From Verrucomicrobiota bacterium (GTDB lineage: Bacteria; Verrucomicrobiota; Verrucomicrobiia; Palsa-1439): DNA of 64,000 nucleotides. Below the pieces are notes generated by a model, which was not told the origin of the DNA, did not search any database, and saw only the letters and a list, made by a program, of their open reading frames with translations. Numbering within the stretch: the first letter of the stretch is position 1; each line of letters begins with the position of its first letter. Positions 8,380-17,043 of the stretch are shown one piece after another. Location: assembly GCA_016871575.1 (NCBI GenBank), contig VHCW01000012.1, positions 1-64,000 on the forward strand. Reading direction: 5' to 3'. A program made the translations under genes and the position numbers.

Positions 8380-10149
8380 GTGAAATGGCTGATCTTCACG
8401 GCCCTGTTGGCCATCGGTGTTTGCGCCGCCCAAGACGCCAATCTTGTCGTGGATCCCGGCTTTGAAGACAATGCCGGCCCGTGGCGGTTGCGCGCCCCCG
8501 TCTATGGCCTCACAACCAACAAGCCACACGCCGGCAAGTATTGCCTCCAGTACACGAACGATGATCCATCGCGCTACTGGCTCTGCGGCCAGCCGCTCAA
8601 GCTCCAGCCCGGCCGCCGCTACGAAATCACCGCGCGGGTCCGCACCGAGAACATCAAGGGCGACGAAAACGGCGCGACCATCTGCGTCGAGTGGTCCGAT
8701 GCCGAGGGGAAATTTCTCGGCGGCTGCTACCCGCAAGGCGTCAAGGGCACACAACGCGACTGGCAACTCGTTCGCGGCCTGACCGGGCCTGTCCCAACAA
8801 ACGCCGCCCGCGGTCACGTCAGTTGCTACGTCCGCAAAGGCATGACCGGCACAGCATGGTTCGATGACGTCAGCGTCCGCGAATACATTCCGCCGGCGAT
8901 CGAGGCGATGATCACCGATTGCTATCGCGACCAGACCGATGGCGGCATTGTGAACGTCCACGTCGGCCTGAGCGATCCGCAGGCCAAAGTCGAAGTCAAA
9001 GTCCGGGACCTGCTTGGGCATCCGGTCGCGACCGATCTGCGGTTCGACACCACGCCGTGGAAACCGGGCGAATACGATATCACCGCCATCGCCCGCAATG
9101 CCGCCGGCCGCGAACTCGGCCGGCAGTCGCTGACGTTGACCCGCGTTCGAAAGTTTCCGCCGCGCAAGTCGTACATTGACCGGCATCGCCGGCTCATCGT
9201 GGACGGCGAACCGTTCTTCCCGCTCGGCACCTATTGGGGCGGGATCAAGACGAACGAAATGGCCATCTACGCCAAGTCGCCGTTCAACTGCATCATGCCC
9301 TACGCCGACGTGGGCCGCGCCGGCGTTGACCTTGCGCACGCTCACGGCATCCGCGTCATCTACAGCGTCAAGGACCTCTACGTCGGCCGGCGCGGCATCA
9401 AAACGCAAGCGGAAGCCCGTCAACGCATCACGCAAACCGTCAACGCGCTCAAGGATCATCCCGCCATCATCGCGTGGTACATCAACGACGAGTTGCCGCT
9501 CACGATGCTCGACGAACTCACCGCGCATCGCCGGTGGCTCGAAGAACTCGATCCGGGCCGTCCGACGTGGGTTGTGCTCTACCAGTACGATCAGGTCCGC
9601 CACTATCTGCCGACGTTCGATGTCATCGGCACCGACCCGTATCCGATCCCGAAAAGCCCGCCGTCGAAGGCGCTCGAATGGACGCGCACGACCGTCGCGC
9701 AAACCTTCGGCGCCCGCGCCGCCTGGATGGTGCCGCAGATTTTCGATTGGGCCTCGTACAAGAAACCAGAGGGACGCCCGCCGTCACTGGCCGAGATGCG
9801 TTGCATGGCGTGGTCGTGCATCGCCGCCGGGGCCAACGGCCTGGTCTTCTATTCGTGGTTCGACCTTTGGCGGATGGACAAGACCACGCCGTTCGAGCAG
9901 CGCTGGAGAGACGTGACGACGATGGCCGACGAAATCCGCCGGTGGATACCTGTTTTGTTGTCGGTGGAACGCGCGTCGCTGCTGTCGGTCGAGGCGCCCG
10001 CGACGGTTGCATGGCGTGCGTTTGCCAAGGACGGCGCCGTTTATGTGCTCTGCGTCAACAGCGACGACAAACAGCCGGCCCGTGTCCAGATCGCCGGGCG
10101 GGCCGTGGAACTGCCGCCGCTTGATGCGCAAGTCGTCCGTTTGCGGTGA
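8380..10149 (+). CDS. Exported carbohydrate-binding / TIM-barrel glycoside hydrolase-like protein
   Basis: 589-residue exported protein starting at GTG (VKWLIFTALLAIGVCAAQ signal peptide); longer in-frame extensions upstream are not protein-like. Residues about 20-175 form a CBM4/9-like jelly roll (NLVVDPGFEDNAGPW, ending TAWFDDVSVREY). About 180-265 is an Ig-like linker, and about 265-520 is a GH2/GH42-like TIM barrel beginning RRLIVDGEPFFPLGTYWGG. Candidate acid/base region: IIAWYINDE, where the N-D-E resembles the N-E of clan GH-A. A second acid is not certain (possibly DVIGTDPYP or the aromatic FYSWFDLW strand). Family assignment is therefore loose. It sits between the slipin pair and a Tat-exported oxidoreductase that follows 31 nt later, suggesting a joint role in sugar release and oxidation. 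Confidence 0.75.
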   Translation: MKWLIFTALLAIGVCAAQDANLVVDPGFEDNAGPWRLRAPVYGLTTNKPHAGKYCLQYTNDDPSRYWLCGQPLKLQPGRRYEITARVRTENIKGDENGATICVEWSDAEGKFLGGCYPQGVKGTQRDWQLVRGLTGPVPTNAARGHVSCYVRKGMTGTAWFDDVSVREYIPPAIEAMITDCYRDQTDGGIVNVHVGLSDPQAKVEVKVRDLLGHPVATDLRFDTTPWKPGEYDITAIARNAAGRELGRQSLTLTRVRKFPPRKSYIDRHRRLIVDGEPFFPLGTYWGGIKTNEMAIYAKSPFNCIMPYADVGRAGVDLAHAHGIRVIYSVKDLYVGRRGIKTQAEARQRITQTVNALKDHPAIIAWYINDELPLTMLDELTAHRRWLEELDPGRPTWVVLYQYDQVRHYLPTFDVIGTDPYPIPKSPPSKALEWTRTTVAQTFGARAAWMVPQIFDWASYKKPEGRPPSLAEMRCMAWSCIAAGANGLVFYSWFDLWRMDKTTPFEQRWRDVTTMADEIRRWIPVLLSVERASLLSVEAPATVAWRAFAKDGAVYVLCVNSDDKQPARVQIAGRAVELPPLDAQVVRLR

Positions 10150-10180
10150 AGAAGCGATTGGCAGGCTCGTCAGAAAGAAC

Positions 10181-11530
10181 ATGAAACACCTCATCACGCG
10201 CCGCCAGTTTTTGATGTCCACCGCCCTCGCCGCGGGAAGCGCGGCTCTGGGCGGTTGCGCCACCCGGTCCACGGTTGTCCGCGCCGTGCCCCGGCGCGTC
10301 TCGCCGAACGAGAAACTCAACATCGGCATCATCGGTTGCGGCGGCAAGGGCGCCAGCGACGCCGCCGGCGTGGCCGGCGAGAACATCATCGCGCTCTGCG
10401 ACGTGGACGAGATTGTCCTGAACCGCGCCGCGAAGAAATATCCCGGCGCGAAACTGTACCGCGATTTCCGCAGAATGCTCGACGAGGTCAAGACGCTCGA
10501 CGCTGTCACCATCAGCACGCCCGATCATCAGCACGCGCCCGCCGCGATGCGCGCCATCACGCGCGGCCTGCACGTCTATGTCCAGAAACCGCTGACGCAC
10601 AACATCTGGGAAGCGCGCCAACTCACCGAAGCCGCGCGCCGCCATCGCGTTGCCACGCAGATGGGCAACCAAGGCACCAGCAGCGAGGAGATCCGCCGCC
10701 TCGTCGAGATGATCCAGGCCGATGCCATCGGTCACGTCCGCGAAGTCCATCTCTGGACGAACCGCCCCATCTGGCCGCAAGGCAAAGACCGCCCGCCCGG
10801 CAGCGACCCGGTGCCGGCGCACCTTGATTGGGACCTCTGGCTCGGTCCCGCGCCGGTCCGCCCGTTCAAGGACAAGTATCCCGATGAGAAACGGCATGTC
10901 TATCATCCGTTCTGTTGGCGCGGCTGGTGGGATTTCGGCACGGGGGCGCTCGGCGACATCGCGTGCCACACGATGAATGCGCCGATGTGGGCGCTCAAAC
11001 TCGGCGCGCCCGTCTCCGTCGAGGTCGTGGATGCCGCCGAGGTGAAGAAGGAAAGTTTTCCCAGTTGGTCCATCATCCGCTGGGATTTCGCCGCGCGCGG
11101 CAACCTGCCGCCGGTGAAGTTGTTCTGGTACGACGGCGGACAATGTCCGCCCACGCCGCCGGAGATGGAAGACCGTCATTTCAACAAGGAGCACGGCGCG
11201 CTGTACATCGGCGACAAAGGAAAAATCTATGCGGGCCGGTTGCTGCCGGAATCGCGCATGAAAGAGTTCACGCCGCCGCCCGCGACGATCCCGCGCATTC
11301 CGGGCGGCGATCATTATCAGGACTGGCTCATCGCCTGCAAAGGCGGCCGCCCGGCGTGTTCGAGCTTCGACTTCGCCGGGCCGCTGACGGAACTGGTGTT
11401 GCTCGGCAACATCGCCTTGCGGCTCGGACGCAAGATCGGGTGGGACGCGCGCCGTTTGCGCGTGCCGCATTGTTCCGAGGCCGGCCAACACATCCGCCGC
11501 GCCTACCGCAAAGGCTGGGAACCGGCCTGA
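10181..11530 (+). CDS. Tat-exported Gfo/Idh/MocA family oxidoreductase
   Basis: 449-residue NAD(P)-dependent oxidoreductase-fold protein. N-terminal twin-arginine signal RRQFLMSTALAAGSAALGGC ends in a lipobox-like GGC, so it may be a Tat-exported lipoprotein. Rossmann fold: GIIGCGGKG (about residue 50). The EKP catalytic motif appears as VQKPLTH, with the Lys retained. The substrate domain carries WRGWWDFGTGALGDIACH, typical of planctomycetal/verrucomicrobial members. Such proteins probably oxidise or reduce sugars outside the cytoplasm with a tightly bound cofactor; the substrate is not known. It lies downstream of the TIM-barrel hydrolase. Confidence 0.88.
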   Translation: MKHLITRRQFLMSTALAAGSAALGGCATRSTVVRAVPRRVSPNEKLNIGIIGCGGKGASDAAGVAGENIIALCDVDEIVLNRAAKKYPGAKLYRDFRRMLDEVKTLDAVTISTPDHQHAPAAMRAITRGLHVYVQKPLTHNIWEARQLTEAARRHRVATQMGNQGTSSEEIRRLVEMIQADAIGHVREVHLWTNRPIWPQGKDRPPGSDPVPAHLDWDLWLGPAPVRPFKDKYPDEKRHVYHPFCWRGWWDFGTGALGDIACHTMNAPMWALKLGAPVSVEVVDAAEVKKESFPSWSIIRWDFAARGNLPPVKLFWYDGGQCPPTPPEMEDRHFNKEHGALYIGDKGKIYAGRLLPESRMKEFTPPPATIPRIPGGDHYQDWLIACKGGRPACSSFDFAGPLTELVLLGNIALRLGRKIGWDARRLRVPHCSEAGQHIRRAYRKGWEPA

Positions 11531-11576
11531 CAATGCATTGCAGTTCCAAACAGGAACCCGGAAAAAGCATCCCACA

Positions 11577-11626
11577 CCCATTGTCCGGAATAGAGGAACG
11601 ATCGTTCCTCTATTCCGGACAATGGG
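11577..11626. repeat. Perfect 50-bp palindrome without a loop
   Basis: Two exact 25-bp complementary halves meet between 11601 and 11602 (central AACGA|TCGTT). The symmetry continues imperfectly outward (CATCCCACAC on the left, GTGTGGGTGATG on the right after a 6-nt interruption). It lies in the 209-bp gap between the oxidoreductase and the Ppx/GppA gene. No U-tract follows, so it is not an ordinary terminator. It may be a mobile or REP-like palindromic element. Confidence 0.9.
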
Positions 11627-11703
11627 CGCCGCGTGTGGGTGATGGAAAAGATGGCGCTGTTCCGCGTGGTGTTCCCGGCAGCGCACCAAGCGGTGTTCCG
11701 GGC

Positions 11704-11733
11704 TTGCGAGGGCATGACCGCGCGTGCTATCCA
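11704..11733 (+). promoter_or_regulatory. Predicted leaderless promoter of the Ppx/GppA gene
   Basis: TTGCGA, 18 nt, TATCCA, then 6 nt to the ATG at 11740, with no Shine-Dalgarno sequence. Confidence 0.4.
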
Positions 11734-11739
11734 GTCGCC

Positions 11740-12588
11740 ATGCGACGCGCGGTCATTGATGTCGGAACCAACACGGTCAAACTCCTTGTCGCGGATGTCG
11801 CGCCGGGTGTCGTCACGCCGGTGGCGGCGGACGCCACGACAACGCGATTGGGCGAAGGCCTGCAGCAAACAGGCCGGCTCTCGGCGGCGGCCATTGCGCG
11901 CACGGTCGAGGCCATCGTGCGATACGTGGAACGGGCGCGCGCGCTGGACGCGGCGGACGTGATGGCGCTGACCACCAGCGCCGGGCGCTCGGCATCGAAT
12001 GCAAACGAGTTCTTGCAGGCGTGCCCGTTGCCGGTCCAAATCATCAGCGGCGAACGGGAGGCGGAACTGATTTTTCGGGGCGCGTCCAGCGATCCGTCGT
12101 GGGCGACGGAGCGTTTGTTGGTGATGGACGTGGGCGGCGGAAGCACCGAATGGATTTTGGGATGCGCTGGCCGGGTGGAACGGATGCAGAGTTTGCCGGT
12201 CGGGGCGGTGCGATTGCTGGAGCGGTTCGGCGACAATTTTGCCGGGATGGCGGCGTATTTGCGGGCTGAATTGAAATCCGCGTTGCGCCCGTTTGCCGGG
12301 GAGCGCTGGCGGATGATCGGGACGGGCGGGACAATTCTGACGCTGGCACGGATCGCGAGGATGCCGGTGGACCGCGCGCGGCTGACGCTGGAATCGGTGC
12401 GGGAATTGGTGACGCACTTGAACGCGCTGCCGCTGGCGGAACGACGGCGCGTGCCGGGGCTTCCGCCGGAGCGGGCGGACATCATTGTCGCGGGCGGGGC
12501 TGTGTTCTTGTTTGCGATGGAGGCATTGGGAGCAACGGAATTGACCGTCAGCGTGCGGGCGTTGCGGTTTGGGGCGTTGGCGGAGTAA
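11740..12588 (+). CDS. Ppx/GppA-type exopolyphosphatase / pppGpp phosphatase family protein
   Basis: 282-residue member of the ASKHA phosphatase family that hydrolyses polyphosphate or pppGpp. Motifs in order: phosphate-1 loop AVIDVGTNTVKLL at residues 4-16, the SGEREAELIFRG segment near 105, phosphate-2 loop MDVGGGSTEW near 130, IGTGGTILTLARI near 190. The length matches the short, N-terminal-domain-only form rather than the about 500-residue E. coli enzymes. The start ATG is set by the promoter 6 nt upstream and by homology beginning at residue 2-4. Its neighbours are carbohydrate genes without an obvious link. Confidence 0.88.
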   Translation: MRRAVIDVGTNTVKLLVADVAPGVVTPVAADATTTRLGEGLQQTGRLSAAAIARTVEAIVRYVERARALDAADVMALTTSAGRSASNANEFLQACPLPVQIISGEREAELIFRGASSDPSWATERLLVMDVGGGSTEWILGCAGRVERMQSLPVGAVRLLERFGDNFAGMAAYLRAELKSALRPFAGERWRMIGTGGTILTLARIARMPVDRARLTLESVRELVTHLNALPLAERRRVPGLPPERADIIVAGGAVFLFAMEALGATELTVSVRALRFGALAE

Positions 12589-12637
12589 CTGCTTTGCGCC
12601 GGCGCCGCGGGGATTCTTCAGCGGGGATTCTTCGCGC

Positions 12638-12666
12638 TTGCTTGTCGGCGGCGGGCGCGCTACGAA
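12638..12666 (+). promoter_or_regulatory. Predicted leaderless promoter of the DUF1080 gene
   Basis: TTGCTT, 17 nt, TACGAA, then 7 nt to the ATG at 12674. A 12-bp direct repeat (CGGGGATTCTTC) lies just upstream, at about 12609-12635. Confidence 0.45.
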
Positions 12667-12673
12667 GTGGCGC

Positions 12674-13252
12674 ATGAAAACCGCAAGACTTCTCTGTTGG
12701 GCGGCGCTGACGTGCGCCGCGGCAACCCTGACCCTCGCCGCCGGGAAACGCGCCCCGCTCTTCGACGGCAAAACACTCAACGGCTGGACGGTGCTGACCT
12801 GCGAGGCGGTCGTTGACAACGGCGACATCCTCCTCAAGGAGGGCAACGGTCTCGTCCAGACCGCACGCAAGTATGGCGACTTCATTCTCGAACTGGAGTG
12901 GAAAGCCCTCAAGACCGAGAAATGGGACAGCGGCATTTATTTCCGTTACGATGAAATCCCGCAAGGCCGCCCGTGGCCGAGACGGTATCAGGTGAACATG
13001 CGCCAGGGCGATGAAGGCAACCTCGGCGGGTTCAAGGACGCCAGAAGCGAAGGGCTGACCAAACCCGGCGAGTGGAACAAATTCAAACTGACGGTGCGCG
13101 GCACAAAGGTGGAGTTGGAAATCAACGGCAAACCGGCGTGGAAGACCGACGGCCTCGAAGGGCCGAAGGAAAGCCACATCTCGCTGCAAGCCGAAGTCCC
13201 CGGCGGCGGCCAGTTCCGGTTCCGCAACATCTTCATCACGGAGTTGAAGTAA
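12674..13252 (+). CDS. DUF1080 (3-keto-disaccharide hydrolase-like) exported protein
   Basis: 192 residues: signal peptide (MKTARLLCWAALTCAAATLTLAA), then a single DUF1080/concanavalin-like jelly roll. Typical motifs: LFDGKTLNGWT at the domain start, YGDFILELEWK, DSGIYFRYDE, GEWNKFKLTVRGTKVELEIN. DUF1080 proteins abound in planctomycetes and verrucomicrobia; some are annotated as 3-keto-disaccharide hydrolases acting with Gfo/Idh oxidoreductases. It heads a packed set with the PL11-like and GH95-like genes (gaps of 3 nt and -4 nt), so a joint role in glycan breakdown is likely. Confidence 0.85.
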   Translation: MKTARLLCWAALTCAAATLTLAAGKRAPLFDGKTLNGWTVLTCEAVVDNGDILLKEGNGLVQTARKYGDFILELEWKALKTEKWDSGIYFRYDEIPQGRPWPRRYQVNMRQGDEGNLGGFKDARSEGLTKPGEWNKFKLTVRGTKVELEINGKPAWKTDGLEGPKESHISLQAEVPGGGQFRFRNIFITELK

Positions 13253-13255
13253 CCC

Positions 13256-14884
13256 ATGCGCTTGACCGTGCTCGTTTTGCTGGTGGCGCTTTCGACGGCG
13301 GCCGCCGAGAAACTGGATCGCGGCCTCGTCGCGGTGTCCGACGGGCAAGGCAAAGCGCACGTCAGTTGGCGACTGTTGCAATCGGACAAACCAAACATCG
13401 GCTTCGATGTGTTTCGCCGGGTCGCCGGCGGCAAACCGGTCAAGCTCAATGCGCAGCCGATCACGAAGACCACTGACTTCACAGATGAATCAGCGCCCGC
13501 CGGCGCGGTGTATTCGGTCGGCGGCGAGTTTGTCGCGCCGGTTCCGTTCGTGCGGATTCCGTTTCGCGGCAAATACTCGGCGCAGATGCTGGCCATCGCC
13601 GATCTCGACGGCGACGGCAAACTGGACTACGTCATCAAACAACCGGCCATCAACATTGATCCGTGGGAAAAGTATTGGCGCAAAAGTCCCGACACGTTCA
13701 AGCTCGAAGCCTATCGTCACGACGGCAAACCGCTCTGGCAATACGATCTCGGTTGGTCCATCGAACAGGGCATCTGGTATTCGCCGTTCATCGTGTATGA
13801 TTTCGATGGCGACGGCAGGGCCGAGGTGGCCGTCAAGATCGGCGAAGGCGATCCGCGCGACGCCGATGGCCGGGTGCAGACCGGTCCGGAATATCTTGCG
13901 ATCCTCGATGGGCGGACGGGAAAACTGATTTGCCGGGCCAACTGGCCGGAGCGCGAGTTGTTCGCCGAGGAAGGCTACAACCGCGCCAGCCGCAACCAGC
14001 TTGGCATTGCCTATCTCGACGGCAAGACACCGAGCATCCTCATTGACCGCGGCACGTACAAGCGAATCGTCATCGAGGCGTGGCAGTATCGCGGACGAAA
14101 GTTGCAGCGGCAATGGCGTTGGGACAACAAAGACCTGCCGAGGGAATACACCGGCCAAGGCTCGCACGGATTGCAGGCCGCCGACCTCAACGGCGATGGC
14201 CGCGACGAAGTGGTCGTCGGCTCTTGTGTGCTTGCGCCGAACGGCAAGGAACTTTGGACGACCGGTCTCGGTCATCCCGACAGCCTATACATTGGCAAAC
14301 TCGATCCGTCGCGCGACGGACTCCAGATTTACTACAACATCGAGACGCGTCAGAAAAGCAACGGCATGTGCATGGTCGAGGCCGCCACCGGCAAGATTCT
14401 CTGGGGCTACGACAAACCCACCAAGCACGTCCACAGTTTCGGCCTGTGCAGCGACATTGACCCGGCGCATCCCGGTTGGGAATGTTACAGCGCCGATTCA
14501 GCGGAACACAAATTTGTTGCCTCCTGGCTTTGGGATTGCCGGGGCCAGCTGTTGTCGGACAACACCAATTGGGGGTTTGGCCTGCGCACGGTTTATTGGG
14601 ACGCTGACCGCCAGCGCGAACTCATCCAAAATGAGCGCATCTTCAAATACAACGGCCCGGACGTTGGACGGATTGAAGGCCGGTTTGTTGCCGTGGCCGA
14701 CATTCTTGGCGATTGGCGCGAGGAAATCATCACCAGTGTGGACGGTGAATTGCGGATTTACAGCACGTCCCTACCGGCGAACGATCGGCGCCCCTGTTTG
14801 CTTCAGGATCCGATCTATCGCCGGTGCGTTGCCCGCCAAAGCTCCGGCTATTACCAGATTCCCACGTTGAGCTACGCCCCGTGA
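13256..14884 (+). CDS. Rhamnogalacturonan lyase-like (PL11 family) exported beta-propeller
   Basis: 542-residue exported protein (signal peptide MRLTVLVLLVALSTAAA). It resembles the eight-bladed propeller lyases of PL11 (YesW type), which cleave the rhamnogalacturonan-I backbone by beta-elimination. Seen: an N-terminal fibronectin-like strand set, then calcium-binding propeller loops (IADLDGDGKLDYV, VYDFDGDGRAEVAVK, AADLNGDGRDEVVVG), the family phrase GPEYLAILDGRTGKL, and a C-terminal LLQDPIYRRCVA segment equivalent to the HDPxYR signature. Length is close to the family norm (about 600). It begins 3 nt after the DUF1080 stop, and its stop overlaps the next gene (GTGA). Confidence 0.82.
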   Translation: MRLTVLVLLVALSTAAAEKLDRGLVAVSDGQGKAHVSWRLLQSDKPNIGFDVFRRVAGGKPVKLNAQPITKTTDFTDESAPAGAVYSVGGEFVAPVPFVRIPFRGKYSAQMLAIADLDGDGKLDYVIKQPAINIDPWEKYWRKSPDTFKLEAYRHDGKPLWQYDLGWSIEQGIWYSPFIVYDFDGDGRAEVAVKIGEGDPRDADGRVQTGPEYLAILDGRTGKLICRANWPERELFAEEGYNRASRNQLGIAYLDGKTPSILIDRGTYKRIVIEAWQYRGRKLQRQWRWDNKDLPREYTGQGSHGLQAADLNGDGRDEVVVGSCVLAPNGKELWTTGLGHPDSLYIGKLDPSRDGLQIYYNIETRQKSNGMCMVEAATGKILWGYDKPTKHVHSFGLCSDIDPAHPGWECYSADSAEHKFVASWLWDCRGQLLSDNTNWGFGLRTVYWDADRQRELIQNERIFKYNGPDVGRIEGRFVAVADILGDWREEIITSVDGELRIYSTSLPANDRRPCLLQDPIYRRCVARQSSGYYQIPTLSYAP

Positions 14885-16992
14885 AACTCCGTTGCTTTGC
14901 CGTTGCGTTCCTGTTCGCGCTGCCGCTTTGCGCCGGTGACGTCAAGCCGCCGTCGGAAAGCGGCCCGGCGGCGGTGACGATTGCCGGGGGATTGACGCTG
15001 CGGTTTCCGTCGTTGAAGGATGTTTCGCCCAGGCAAACGCTCGATGTGTATCACGCTGAAGTTCGCGCTTTCGTTGGTGCTGTCGAGATTCGTTCCATGA
15101 CGCCGCGCGGCAACCCCAGCCTTTCGATCAGCGACATCATCAACAAAGGCGCCGCGCCGGTCGCCGTGGAGATTGAATCGGTTCCCCAACAATCCGTCAC
15201 CGTCGCGCCCGGCCAGATGGCGCGCGTCCTCTTTGATGTTTCCACGAAAAAAATCGTTGCGGCGCTGCCCGAAGCCGACAAACTCATTGCCGATCACCGG
15301 CAATGGTGGGATGCGCACTGGCGCAAGAGCTTTCTGCGGCTTGACGCGGAGCCGTTGCTGGAGCGGATGTGGTCGGTCAGCATGTACGTCATCGGCAGCA
15401 GCCAATCGCCGTCGAAACCGAGCGCCGATCCGCTCGAAGCCGCCATCCGCACCATCAACCGCTGGATCCAGACGCGCGACCTCGAATGGATCAAGAAGCA
15501 ATACCCGCCCCTTCGCGACCTCGCGGACAAATGGGACGAACGCCTTGAAAAAAACAAGGAAACATGGGGCGACAACAATTACCGGTACGTGGTCGCCGGC
15601 GAGCCGTTCAATCCCATCAGCGCGCTCGCGGCGCTGCGGCGGTTTTATCAGGGGATGATCGAGGTGACGTGCGACCTCGACATCGCCGGGTTCGCCACCG
15701 GGCGGACCGGCGTTCATCTGGCCCGGTGGGAGGATTTTCTCGCCCGTCTCAGCGAATACCCAATGAGCCACGCCTACGGGCGCAAGGTGTTCGCGTGGTC
15801 GGAAGACACGCTCCACCCGTTTCTCCGCGCCCAGGCCAGCGTCCTGTTTCCCGTGTTTCCCGCCGAGCAAATCACGCTCAGCTCCGATCCGCGCCTGCTG
15901 GCGACCGCGCGCAACACGTTGGCCGTGAAACCGCAATACTACGTCGAGTCGCCGGAGATTTTCGTGATTGCCGCCCGGCTCGCCCATCATCCGCCGGAAA
16001 TTGTCGAGCGGTTCAACCACCATTTCCGCGCGACGTTTCTCCCGGACCTCGCGACCGCGGAAGCGGTGGTCGAGGCCATTCACGGCATGTTGCTCCACAG
16101 CCACGAGGGATTTCTCCGGTTGTTTCCCTGCTGGCATCATCCGAACGCCGCCTTCGCCGCGCTCCCTGCCGCCGGCGGGTTTTTGGTTTCCGCCGAAAAG
16201 AGAAACGGCGTCTGCCAGTCGTTCACCGTTCGCAGCGAAAAAGGCCGGCCCTGCGGCGTCCTCAACCCGTGGCCGGGCCGGACGTTGACGGTCAACGGCA
16301 TCGAACTGGAAGTCGAGAACCGCCGCTTCGGCCAGCTCTGCCTGTTCCCGACTGAGCCCGGCAAACTCTACACCATCGCGGCGAAAGAACCGTTGCCCGC
16401 GTCGTTGCCGCTCCGAAATGCCGCGCTCTACAAACCTGTCACCGCCTCCAGCAACCACCAGCCGGCCACCGAGAAGGACAACTGGAACGCCAGCAAGCTC
16501 ACCGACGGCGCGCGCATCAACACGCGCGCCGGTCATCGCGGCTGGTCCAGCGCGCTGCTCGACAACCCCGAAGCCGCCGAATGGGTCCAGATTGATCTCA
16601 ACGGCGTCATGCCGGTCAACGCGGTCAATCTCTGGCCGCTCGACCACGGCGACGCATGGCAACACACCGACGGCAGCGAACCGTTTGTGCGCTCCGACGA
16701 GATTGACCAGTCGTACGACGGGTTCCCCGTGGATTTCCGGATCCTCGTTTCCACCGACGGCAAGAAGTGGGACGAAGTCGCCAAGCGCCAGAATTTCCGC
16801 AAGCCCGCCGCCGGTCCCGAGACTTCAGACCTCAAGCCGGCTGACGTGACCGGTCCGGAGCAGTTCAAATTCGGGGCGCGCCCGGTCCGCTACGTCAAAC
16901 TCGAAGTCACCAAGCTCCGCAGGACGCGCGCCTTCGCCAAACACGCCGCCTGCCTCGCCGAGATCGAAGTGCTGCGAAGCGATGTGCCGTAA
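14881..16992 (+). CDS. GH95-like six-hairpin protein with C-terminal F5/8-type C domain, catalytic core apparently missing
   Basis: 703 residues starting at GTG, which overlaps the preceding stop (GTGA); this start is immediately followed by a signal peptide (VKLRCFAVAFLFALPLCAG). About 30-160 looks like the beta-rich N-domain and linker of GH95-like fucosidase/galactosidase relatives (WWDAHWRKSFLRLD). About 180-400 carries late helical-barrel elements (RDLEWIKKQYPPLRD, FNPISALAALRRFY, HSHEGFLRLFPCW). About 515-700 is a discoidin domain (ALYKPVTASSNHQ, DGFPVDFRILVSTDGKKW, RYVKLEVTKL). Between SMYVIGSS and DPLEAAIRTI, where relatives have several hundred residues with the catalytic acids, only a few residues remain. 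It is probably a binding or inactive derivative. Confidence 0.65.
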   Translation: MKLRCFAVAFLFALPLCAGDVKPPSESGPAAVTIAGGLTLRFPSLKDVSPRQTLDVYHAEVRAFVGAVEIRSMTPRGNPSLSISDIINKGAAPVAVEIESVPQQSVTVAPGQMARVLFDVSTKKIVAALPEADKLIADHRQWWDAHWRKSFLRLDAEPLLERMWSVSMYVIGSSQSPSKPSADPLEAAIRTINRWIQTRDLEWIKKQYPPLRDLADKWDERLEKNKETWGDNNYRYVVAGEPFNPISALAALRRFYQGMIEVTCDLDIAGFATGRTGVHLARWEDFLARLSEYPMSHAYGRKVFAWSEDTLHPFLRAQASVLFPVFPAEQITLSSDPRLLATARNTLAVKPQYYVESPEIFVIAARLAHHPPEIVERFNHHFRATFLPDLATAEAVVEAIHGMLLHSHEGFLRLFPCWHHPNAAFAALPAAGGFLVSAEKRNGVCQSFTVRSEKGRPCGVLNPWPGRTLTVNGIELEVENRRFGQLCLFPTEPGKLYTIAAKEPLPASLPLRNAALYKPVTASSNHQPATEKDNWNASKLTDGARINTRAGHRGWSSALLDNPEAAEWVQIDLNGVMPVNAVNLWPLDHGDAWQHTDGSEPFVRSDEIDQSYDGFPVDFRILVSTDGKKWDEVAKRQNFRKPAAGPETSDLKPADVTGPEQFKFGARPVRYVKLEVTKLRRTRAFAKHAACLAEIEVLRSDVP

Positions 16993-17009
16993 CCAGCGTT
17001 GTTTCGGGA

Positions 17010-17037
17010 TTGGCATTCGAGAGCCGACGCCTATACT
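17010..17037 (+). promoter_or_regulatory. Predicted leaderless promoter of the epimerase gene
   Basis: TTGGCA, 16 nt, TATACT, then 6 nt to the GTG at 17044. This is one of the closest matches to the sigma70 consensus in the window. Confidence 0.55.
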
Positions 17038-17043
17038 GGCGGC

